From positions 14,998,657-15,062,656 of the forward strand of contig OX438757.1 of NCBI GenBank assembly GCA_949316235.1: 64,000 nucleotides of DNA, given 5' to 3'. Both the position numbers and the translations under genes were made by a program. Positions 48,031 through 60,000 of this stretch are shown piece after piece. This DNA comes from Oegoconia quadripuncta. Its lineage: Eukaryota > Arthropoda > Insecta > Lepidoptera > Autostichidae. The notes under the pieces are model-generated. The model had not been told where the DNA came from. It made no database searches and saw nothing but the letters and a program-made list of their open reading frames with translations. The first letter of the stretch is position 1, and each line of letters starts with the position of its first letter.

Positions 48031-51000
48031 CTGTTGAATGGTAAAAGGTTATTTCTTTCATTTACATACACGTTTTATAAAAATTTGTCGTTTAGCACGT
48101 TTGCGTTCGATCCCTAAATTTTGGTAAGCGTAAAAGTAAATTATGGTAATTCGATACTTCTATCCATTAGACGTGTATCCCCTTATTCTTGTTTCTAGGT
48201 CGCCAACGTGGTACGATCGAACGCCAGCGAGCTAAACAGCAAATTACGTGGTACGATGGCTGAATTTCCGGTGGCTCTATACAATCAATCAATGCATACG
48301 TTGATTTTCAATTAGTGCACATAAATTATCGTAGTTGTAATTTTCGGTTGTTATAAGATGTTACATAACAGCCGAATTTTTAGAATACCAATGTAAATCT
48401 CACAAAAATTAGAAAGGTATTGTTTATTGTTATGTAGGTAAATATCGTACCACTCGAATAATCAACACAGTAACTCGTACATGTGTTTGTTGTGTTCTGG
48501 TCAATTTGAGTTATTTATTAACTTCATAATAAACTCGGCCAGCAGCAGACATAAGCTGTTTTATGTAAAACAAAACATATTTTGTCTTCTATGTTTGTCT
48601 GTACTCACCAGCTCCATAAAAACAACCCGGTGGCGGTGTTGATTATTGTATTGGAATATTTTAATTATCTGTGATAATAATTCAGAATAAGAGTCATTGT
48701 TAATCTCTGGTAATGAGTTTGACACATCGGTCTAGGATAATGGAAATTAGCAATAATTTGATAAATGTAAATTTGTTTAAATGTAATCTTTAAAAACAGC
48801 CGGATCAATTTTTTACGTTTAAAATAAAATGACTAAAAAATATTTTTTGTATTTTGAATACTCACTCTGCAACACAGCATCAGCTGTATCCTAAACATGA
48901 GCGCCCTCAGCACATTGCACTGCCGTGTCACTGAGGGCTGTTCAACATCATATGATAGCACTAGGGGTGTGCTCCTCCCCGAGTTGAGTATCATATAAAC
49001 CAGCTGCAGAAGCGAAGCGCCTCGCTCACTGGAGCTATCGCGCCGGAGAGATTTGACTATCAAGTGTGTTTGGATCTCGAGTATTGATTTAGGCTGGAAA
49101 TTATGAAGAAATATTCAATGACAATGAAGCATTCGTGCAATGGCTATGCGATTTTTTTTACACACAACGGGTTGGTACCTGACCTTAATCACACCTGATG
49201 TTAAGTGAAGATGAGGTCGAAGGTGGACGCGTACTCACCCGGAAACCCCAACACATTTGGACGACTGCCTATCTTATCTCTGACAACCGGAACATAACAA
49301 TGCTATTAACATTGCTGCTTGGCGGCAGATTTAGATAAGATGGTGGTAGCTAGCCAGGCGGACATAAAATGCGCTACCACCAACCAAACCGAGTACTTAA
49401 ACATGTACCCCGCTGGGGATCGAACCCGCGACCTCCAAACCGTAAACCCAATGTTGTTTACCTTGAGCCACGGAGGCGATTAATCCTTGGATGGGTGACC
49501 CCTAGTGGCGTTTTAATACAAGTATTTCCGTTCTTCGGAGGGCACGTCAAATAGTCGGTCCAAATAGTTGAAGGCAGTCGTTAAGCTAAAGTCGGTGGCC
49601 TGCAGGGGCGGTTTAAAAACACTCTGTCAGGTGGCCACTAATTCAAATTCAAAAAATGCTTTACTTTGTAGGTACACAGGGTACACTTTAAATAGTCAGA
49701 TTTTAATTTTTTTAAGCTACTGCTTGTTCAACAGGCAATATTCCCCTGAGAAGAACAAGCAAGAAACTCGAGAGGTTGCTCTTTTTTAAAAACAGGATTT
49801 TAAATTACAAATAGGTTTTTACATTTCATTTCTGACGAGCTGTTTGGTGTAGTGGTCAGAAAGGCTGACTGCTACACCAAAAAGGTCGCGGGTTCGAATC
49901 CCGCCGCGGGCATATGTTTGTATGATGAATACGGACATGTGTACCCGAGTTATGGATGTTTTTAATTTATTTATGTATTTATTTACAAAAAAAAATGTAT
50001 TTGTGTAGTTTGTCAACCATCTGGTATCCATAACACAAGCCTTAGTTGCTTACTGTGGACCTAGACGGCGCTGTGTGTCTGTGCAAAGGTATTTATTATT
50101 ATTAATTTATTATTAATTGTGAAATAGTCTGGCATACGAACGAGCTGGTTATATCCAAGGATGTTTATCATCTAAATAGTCCCATATTTTATAATATGCT
50201 TCCTGTTTTATAGTATCTTAAAATTTATCGAAAGGAAGATTTTGTACATCAATGGGAAACTAGTCTGACACAAACTAATTCGCACTGGGCTTGCTTGACT
50301 CGTACCCTTTTTCAAGTGGGACGTGTAAAGCTGTTGATGATTCAATGCCAGGCTGACCCTGCCTTCGAAACCAGCCGTTGCGCGTTCGAATCATAAAGGG
50401 GTAATTTGTTTGATGAAACATTATCCTGATAAAAATTTGTAACAATATTTACTTATTCGTGAAAGGAGTAATCCGGTAATCTGTTTGGTGTAGTGGTTCT
50501 GCTGCTATACCAAAAGGTCGCGGGTTCGAATCCAGCTAGGGGCATATGTTTGTATGACGTATACAGACATGTGTTCCCGAGTTATGGATGTTTTTCATTT
50601 GTATATGTATTTATTAAAAAAAATGTATTTGTGTAGTTTATCAACCATATGGTATCTATAATACAAGCCTAGTTGCTTAGTGTGGAACTAGATGGCGCTG
50701 TGTGTATGTGCAAAGATATATTTATTATTATTATTAATCTTCTATTGTATTTAGGTACCTGATAGTGGTTCTTAGTGAAGTAGTGCACCACGTAAGAGAG
50801 CAGCTGCAGAGCTGCGCAAGCGACTCTATCATTACCGCTGTTGGTGGCTGCTAGCACGCACGGCAGGAAACCCAAGCGGTTTATATACGTCAATAACACT
50901 AAAACACAGAGTAGGTTTAAGTATACACACAGTATGGATACGCATGCATTAAATGCAATAAAGTTTTAGACGACCGATTGGTGTAGTGGATAGTGACCCT

Positions 51001-54000
51001 ATCAGCGAAACCAACGGTTGCGGGTTCGAATCCCGCGAGGGGTAAATGTTTGTGTGATGAATACGAACATTTATTCCCGAGTCTTGGATGTTAATATAAA
51101 TATTTATGTATGTTTATCCGTTGTCTAGTATCCATAGCACAAGCTTTGCTTAGTTTGGGACTAGATGATTGGTGTAAGTGTTCGAAATATTTATTTATTT
51201 ATTTATTATTTATTCATTTCTAAGGAACTTTCCACTAAAAAACATCTATAGACTTGCACGTTTAAAGGTGATGGACCCACCCCGTGTCACGTGTGCATTT
51301 CTGTATTTTGGAAAGGTGAATCGTGGATGTCGTTTATGGTTGCAGAGAAGGTAATTAACGTTTGTTACAAGTGGAAAGGAAATTTGGTATTTCTAAAGGT
51401 TTTATGATCTATATTATATACTAACGAAAACAATCCACACATCAATATCATTTAATCACCACAGGCAAGCGTCTAAATGCTCCACAAGGCGGGGCCTGCT
51501 ACGTCATACTACCAAAGATCCGAATGAATTTGAGGGATTATCTTTTAAAGTGCACTACGGACGGACAATCTTATACCTACTAATCACTGGACGCTCAGTG
51601 TATTATTTATCACAATCGTCTAATCTGTGCGGGCGAACAACACTGTCTTTTTGTAAGTTACATCTTTTCTCATGTAAGTGACATTATCTTTAATGAGAAT
51701 AAAGTATCTTTAATATTATAGTTATTAAGCGTTTAAGTCCAACAGAGTAAGTTAAGTTTAAACGCTCGTTCATTAATAAATAATAATTCAACTCACCCCT
51801 GTTATCATTTTGATTATTTGATAACCCCAGCAGATATAAGCTGAGCTTTAAACAGACATACTCGTAATGGTACCTCGCCTCGACTTCCCTCTGTTCCGTG
51901 TTGTTCTTTGTGAATAACGTTGTTATTAGGACGGCTATCTTGAGGCACACTGTCTGGTCTAACTCAAGGGGTAGGAGGGTTGTAGCAATTTCTAGTAAAT
52001 AGCAGATATTTGTATCTGGAAGAAAATTTGCTGTATTATTGAACTCTTGTTCACTCATTTCTCGTTAAGGTATGTGAAATTTCTAATTTTAACCGACTAC
52101 AAAAAGGAAGAGATTCTCAATTCAGCTCTTTGCATGTCTGAATGAATGAACGAATTGTCTCTCGAGATTTCATAAATTTTTGATTTACGTACGGTTTGGA
52201 CATGTGGAGAGGATGAATGAAAGAAAACTAACGAAAGAGATGTACGATGCGCATGTGGTTGGTATAGTGTTGGTAGGGAAAGACCACGGCGAACGTACCA
52301 TGATCAAATCGGAGACGTTTTAAAGAAAGGCTAAGTCAAGAAGTACCCTAAACCGACTAGGATGTATGAACGACCTTATGAGAGTGAATGAAGCAAAAGA
52401 GGTGTATCAGGATCATAGCAAGTGGTGCAAGTGGTAGTCTGTGGTCTCTGCCTACCCCCACGGGAAACAGGCGTGATTTTATGTATTTATGTAACCTAAC
52501 GATACTTACCAATAAAGTTGTCACAGTTAATTAACGCCTTAGACAAAGCTCCAGGCAATGTCGTCCAAATCAGACTGGCGAACGCCTGCCTCTCCTCGTC
52601 TTGCCCATTTTCTAAACATTCGTGGAGCACTCCCATGCAGTGCGCTATGATTGGTTGCTGCTTGCACTGGGTTATAATAGTCAATAGGAGCTCCCACACT
52701 GATGGTTGGGATGTCAGATCGTCTGGCAGTGAATCTTCAATTTTCAGCCATTGCGACAGCTAAAATTAATATAAAGGTATTGATAACAAGAACTAGGAAG
52801 CATTCTTTCTCCAACTCTTGAGATTCGAAGGGTAGCCAAAAGGATAGGTATGAGGTCAGAGGGGAATATACGTGGGCGAGGAAATGGCTCGTCCTGCCAT
52901 ACTGTCTCTTTGTCAATGAGTAGCTCATAGTCTCATCTACACGTAAGCTGTTGTAGCAACCACAGCTACTGCTATTTTTACCATCCTAGATCGCTATCAT
53001 CTTCTAATTTGGCTATTTCAGTTATTGTTAAGTGAATATGAGGCCGAAGGTGGAAGCGTAATCGGAAACTCCATTTTATTTGAAGGCTGTCTTATCTCTG
53101 ACAAACGGAACCCAAATATGCTATTAACATTGCCGTTTAGCGACAAACTTAGATAAGACGATGGTAGCTAGACAGAAGGACATTTAGAATGCCCTACCAC
53201 CAACCAAACTGAGTACTAAACATGTACCCCGCTGGGGATCGAAGCCGCGACCTCCGATTCGTAAACCCAATGTTGTTTACTTTGGGCAACGAAGGTGGTT
53301 GAATAGGCATCACGCTACAATCAGCTCTGTATGAATAACTATGATGCCGACTATACACACTTGGATACATTACAACTATCGGCGGCATCCCAAACTTTTT
53401 TTTTTATGCACAACGGGTTGGTACTTGACCTCAAGCACACCTGATGTTAAGTGAAGATGAGGTCGAAGGTGGAAGCGTACTGACCCGGAAACCCCAACAC
53501 ATTTGGGGGACTGGCTATCTTATCTTTGACAACCCGAACACAACAATGCCATTAACATTGCTGCTTGGAGGCAGATTTAGATAAGATGGTGGTAGCTAGC
53601 CAGGTGGACATTTAAAATGCCCTACCGCACCAACCAAACCGAGTACTTAAACATGTACCCCGCTGGGGATCGAACCCGCGACCTCTGAATCGTAAACCCA
53701 ATGTTGTTTACATTGAGCCACGGAGGAAGGCTGATGAAGTTGTGTATGACCGACTTAAAGTATATTAAAATATGCAACAGTTGTAAGTTGGGCGGAGGCC
53801 TATTTTTACCCTCGACGAAAAATGACAGGTGTTAGGTGTTTGTCTTTGTCTGGACGTATGTGTTTTTTTTTATATTAAAGACTAAACGAGGGGACAGGTT
53901 CTGCGCCATGTTTGATGACAATCGGTTAAGCAGTTTCGAAGATCATCCCACTGCAGGGATATAGGCTTCCCTCGTTTATGAGGGAAGCCTATATTTTTTT

Positions 54001-57000
54001 TTATGTTTATGAGGGAGGCCATAGTCCACCACGCTGGCCCAGTGCGGGTTGGGGACTTCCATGCCTTTGAATTTTTATTTCTGGTCGTTTCCTCGCGATG
54101 TTTTCCTTCACCGTTTAAGAGCAGTCGGATATATGCACATAAGTAATTAAATTGAATCGAAACGAATCGAATCGAATTAAATTTAATTTAAAAACATATT
54201 GGTACATGGGCCTGTCTAGGAATCGAATCCAGACCTCCTAAATTGGGAGACCACGTCTTAACCGCTGAGCTGAGCTTTGATTGATTGATTGATTGATTGA
54301 GCCACCAACATCGAAGATATTTAGCTTTAAACACTGATTTTGGTGTACTTCGAATATGGTCACTCCATGGTTTTAAATTTTTTTTAAATATATTTAAGAT
54401 TAAACTCGGGCATAGGTTCTTAGCTATGTTTTACGGAAATCGGTTAATGTTTTCTAAATTTAAAATTTATAGATTATGAAAACATTACCACTTGAAAGCG
54501 GACGTGGTGAGGTATCCTTTGTGAAGTGAATGCCCACAGCAGAAGAGCAGGGTTGTGGGTGTAATACACGGCTGGCTCAGGGTACAACATCGCCACCAAG
54601 CGGTCGGTAGCCCGTTCGAGGTACACCCTCTCGTCTAGGGACTGAAGGGCCCCGTTTGATATTGTTGACATCTATGTAATAATAACAAAAGTTATTTCAA
54701 TATAAGATATATCAAAATATATTAGTAAAAAAACCGGTAAAATGCGAGGAGGGTTCCGTAGAAATTTGTATGTATAATGCTAATTCTATGGCTTATTTCC
54801 CGCAACTGTAAATAATGTAAATAATAAATACTGTTTTTACTTTTTACGCCTTATCAAAATTGTCCGCAAACAGCAGCCAACAAAAGAAAAGTGGTGGTTG
54901 TTCTGCTGTGTTCAAAGTCAAATCAAAAATATTTTATCAATACTATGTAATTTAGACATATTAACATAACGACTCGTATATCACTGAGGATTTGATTTTA
55001 GTATACAAAAATATCACTTATTGAAAGTCAACATGTTATTTTTTAAAACTACATCGCTCCACATGGTGCTGTGGTTAGGGAGAAGAAGCGACAAGGAACT
55101 CCTTCTTCTTCTTTTCGAGTCGAGGCAAGTTTCAAATTTTATTGGACCAAAACTTAGCCACTCTAACAGCACTCCGTCAAAGGTGCAGCTATCAGGACAC
55201 GCGGAGCAAGACAATAGGTGATCCATTGTCTGCGGGGAGACTCCGCACTCGCATCGATCACTCCCGCCATCAGAGAAGCCCTACCCGCACAGATTATCTT
55301 TGCTGCGGCCGACCTGAGTCCGAAGCCGATTTAAGAATTTCCATGTTGGCCATGGCAAATCGTGTCCAGGAGGAACAGACTTGTCGAGAGGGAGGAACGA
55401 CGTAAGAGAGTATCTCTGCCGCCACAGGCTGCAGCGAACTCCTTAACAACACATCTTTTAAATAGATTTCCATCTGTACAAACAAAAGTAAGTCAACGAT
55501 TTGGACTTGGAATTCAGCTAACACCAGACCTCCTTATTCTTAGTATTGTAATCAGTTATCCTGTAATAACCCTTTTAACACAAGAGTTTCTTTAATGTGA
55601 CGTTTCAATTTCTGATCTGTTAAACTCAATACATGTTCTTGTATTTTAATGTAAAAGCGTATGTTGTGCCCCACAAAAGATGTGCTAACCTTGCTAAGTC
55701 TAAATTGTGGAATTCAATTTTATTTTTGTTTCTGGTATCTATTCAAATTATGATTCTCAGTATGTTTACGAAATAGGCATATATTTTTGCTTACATACAT
55801 TATCCCTACTTAATATAATAAATGCGAAAGTTTAAGTGTATGTATGTTTGTTACCTCTTGACGCCTAAACGGCTGGACAAATTTGGATGAAATTTGGTTG
55901 GTAAACAGATTAGGACCTGGATAACGTTGCCGTATGGCAACGCGAGTACCTAACGGGTTAAAATATAAGCTATTTTTTTGCTGAACAGATTAAATTAAAT
56001 TAAATCTGTCATATATGTATTGGGATGAAACAGTTCAAATATTTATTTCTTTAAGCAGATCTATTAGAGAGTCACTACACACATCCAGTTTTAGTTTTAC
56101 TTCTGCAAAAAGTAATTAGACAAAAATGACGCTGCTGCTGTCGCGCTGAGCGCCGGACTTTACCTGAGTTCGCTTAGTCGCTCGCGTAGGAATGAATTTG
56201 CACTGGAGCGTAGATTAGGTGCGTGAGTGCCTCACCTTGTTAAAGGGTTAAACAACAGATGAAACTCACAGCAAATACCAGCCACAAAGCTTTTATTATG
56301 TAAGGTGGTGGTGTGAATGATTTCGGTAGTCGAAGGATGTGTTCAACTAAGTGTGGCAATAGCGGTGACGTCGCTTCTTCTGGGCTGAAAAAAAATAGTG
56401 AAAAAATTGAAAAACTTGGTCGAAATTCGGGGACTGATGTTGTATTTTTCTTTATATTCCTGTAACTTCAATATTTAGAGTTTTTGTTTTTTTACAGAGT
56501 ATTCTGCAGGAAAAAAAATAATGTAATAATGCTACAATAATACTTCTCAGATGATTGGCAGTAGAAATACATATAGATCAGAAGGCTGTATGGCTGGCTC
56601 TTTTGCAGCTGCATTCCTATACTCTGTGGTTTTTCTATTCCATACTGTAGTTCCACCAGCCCCATCTGAAACATTACGAAAAGTACTGCTGCAGCAAAGG
56701 CTGCAGTACAACGACTAATAGCACTTATCGTAAGGATCTCGCTGGGTTCATGTTTGACTAAGTACTTTGCTGGTAGTGCGTTCATGTACTCCGGCCAAAT
56801 TTTAATCGACTAAAATTTCACCTAGGCACAGAATTAATATAGTACTAACCTAGGTACTCCGTGCACCCGAAACGGGCATTAGACGAATTTTAGTCGAATG
56901 TCAAATCCTTTGTATGAAAAATTTCATACAAAGGATACAAAAAAAACCACGCTGGCCTAGTGCGATTGGTGGATTTGTGTTAGATTTTTGACCACCTGAT

Positions 57001-60000
57001 AGTCAGTGTTTTAAGCCACCCATGTAGGCCACCGACAAAGCTTCAGTTGAAAACAACCTGGACCGTGCCCTCCAAAGCACGGAGACACTCGTATTAAAAT
57101 GGCTACTAATGGTCACCCACCCACGAACTGACCGCGCCGCAGACATTACTTAACTTCGCTAACTGTACCACGGATGCTTCCTGTTATGGTTACTTAGATA
57201 TATTTTTTAATGATTAGCCCAATTTTAAAATTGTGATCATTTCTGAAAATAATAAAATAAATAGGAAGTAATTTCTTCATCATCATCATATTAGCTACAA
57301 GCCAAGTAAGGATATCCACAGCTGCACATAGGTCTTCTCCATAGATTTCTGGATGGAATTGCTTGATCAGAAAATTCATTACATATTATTTACTACGTAT
57401 ATACTCGTAAAAACTGAAAGTTACGTGAATGTCTCTTGCGCATGTCCTATCGTCAACATCTGCATTGTTGACATAGAGATATTTCTCGGCTAACACTTTT
57501 AACATTTCTCCAAGAATGAGAGTGCTCACTTTTCGAACAGTTGAATCATTTCTGAAATCAAAATAATTGTAACATCAAGTTTTGTAGCAGCCGGAAAATT
57601 AAATCTTCTTTAAAAAATTTTTTTTTGAATTGACAATCAAAATATGTGAAAACATACATAGCTTGTTTAAAGTCGATATGTTTTCATTATATAAAATATC
57701 AAGTGATCCAAGTGGATGTTAACAATCTAAGGTACCTACAAATACAATGTGGAATCGTTGTCACTAAAAGAATATATAAAATAAAGTGTTACAATAGCAT
57801 TTATTTCTTTATAACTAACGAAGAAAGCTAAGTACCTATATGATTGGAGACAGGAGAGGAGACAGTCGAAATACACCAAAAAACAGTTTTAAAATATTTG
57901 AAACGGCTTAACCAATTTTCATTAAACGTGGCTAAGAACCCGTCCCCTAATTCAGTACACACACACACCCAACGTCGTAAAACACATAATATAACAGCCG
58001 TTTTTCGTCAGGGGTTAAAAAAGTAGACAATAACAAAATATTACAAAAGATAAATACAATTAAATTTAGCTTAGCATTTTGTGTTTCGCCTGTTAAGAAA
58101 TGATAGTCTCATGTTTCATCTATAAATTAGAGGTTCTGGGTGAACTCTGGAATCGGCTGGAATCATCTTCACTGTCACTTATCATGTTACATCTTCAATT
58201 GTAAACCCTAAGAATAATTAGGTATACAATTTGTGTTAAAAGGAATAAAAAACTAACCCTAAGTCCCTCTTTGGTAGAATCGTAGCCAGAAGGCTGGCCG
58301 CATTGCGTCGCTGTATAGCAAGGCTGATTCTTTGACCAAGGCCAGCCCTCCGATCGTGCAATGCATCAACCCGACGCTCAGATAACTCTCTAAAAAGAGC
58401 GTGAGCACCCGGTTCCCACGGCCCGAGCGTTTCCACGCCAAACGGAGCAAATAGGTGACCTTCGCTGAGACCAGCATATTTGCGCCGCTTAACGCTTTTT
58501 GCCGAGGCGGCAGCGGAACCAGTTGTACCACTTGTAGTGGAAGATGGGAAGGAGCAAGGGTATCGACGCAGGTTGCGTCCCATATCAAAAACCGTCTCAA
58601 TTTCCAAGAATGAGCGTCATAATGTCCGGCCTTTTGCCGTCATCCCTCGCCAGTCGGAAGTCGTAATGATTGTATTCATCCTAACCCATAGTGTATTTCT
58701 ATATACTCACCTCAACATTTGAACATGAGGCAGCATAGCCAAATATCCTTTAGAAAACAGGATATCACAGAAATCAAGAAGCACTTCGGGTTTCTTAGTT
58801 TTGTACAGGAAATTCAATAAAAACTTCAGGAATACTGAATATTCGTCTGTTGCAATCTGATTTTGATTGTCCTAAAATTTTAGAAATGTTTAGTTTTCTC
58901 TAAGTGTATATCCGGTTTGTTTGAGGTCAAGCAGGAGTTGGTCCCGTTTGCAATCACACAGGCTTTACGCCACCATAAACAAACTCTACAAGTCCATTGT
59001 TGGACATAAGCATATCTCTTGTAAAGCAATGCGAATCTCCAGGCGAATCTATAAATTATTATATGTCACGTACTGAATATCTTCTACCTTCACGTCGTAC
59101 TACGTAAAAATTGCATTCGATCACTAACAATTTGGCGTTCAGCTAGTTTGCGTTCGATGGCTAAATGTGGTACCACGTAAGCGCCCTAGAAGTAAGGATA
59201 AGGGGATATACATCTAATGGATTGACTTATCATCATCATCAGCCCGTAAACATCCCACTGCAGGAATATAGGCCTTCCCTCGTATATGAGGGAGTATCAG
59301 CCATAGTCCACCCACGCTGGCCCAATGCGGGTTGGGGACTTCACATGCCTATGAATTTTTATTTTTCAGGCATGCAGGTTTCCTCACGATGTTTTCCTTC
59401 ACCGTTTAAGAGCAGTCGGATAAAAGCACGTAATTAAATGAACTTTAAAAACTCATTGGTATATTGACCTGCCAGGGAATCGAACCCGGACCTCCTAAAT
59501 TGGGAGACCGCGTCCTAACCGCTGAGCCACCGACGCTCCGGGTTACCATAATTTATTTCTAGCCGCTTCACCGAGAATATAAACATAAATTAAAAAAGCA
59601 GGATGCCGCTGAAATCAACACACAGTTTCCTCTGGCGACATGTTGTCGACGACTGACAGACAACGTTGTTAAACAAAAATTCCGCGCGTTAAACAAAAAC
59701 ATGTCGCGCGGCAAATGTTGCCTAGTGGATACGAGGCTTAACGATATATGCGTCAACTAAGTAGAGCTCGGGACGTTTATTGCCTGATTGACTGCCTGTG
59801 CCTCGTCACAGACGACAATAAATTGGCTGGGGAATGTCACTTCTTTACGTAGTAATATTTAGTATTCTTTACCCAGGTGCTGTGTCCCTGAAGCGTGACC
59901 AGACTACTGGTTCAGATAAAATGTGCCTACCTTGACAAATACGAGGAGTTCAGACATCACCCGTTGGATAGAGTTGCTCATTTCAAATGCACATTGTTTT

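Noticed and set aside
50970..51060. Possible tRNA gene (A-box and B-box sequences, GGGTTCGAATCCCGCG)
   Set aside because: Same head occurs in several dispersed copies followed by a constant body and A/T-rich tail; it is a SINE head. The same applies to the heads of families B, C and D.
57111..57165. 5S rRNA gene
   Set aside because: Only part of 5S is present, diverged, and joined to a repeat body found in two other places.
58480..58722. Plus-strand open frame opposite the LINE-associated domain
   Set aside because: Antisense shadow; the minus strand carries the recognisable motif.
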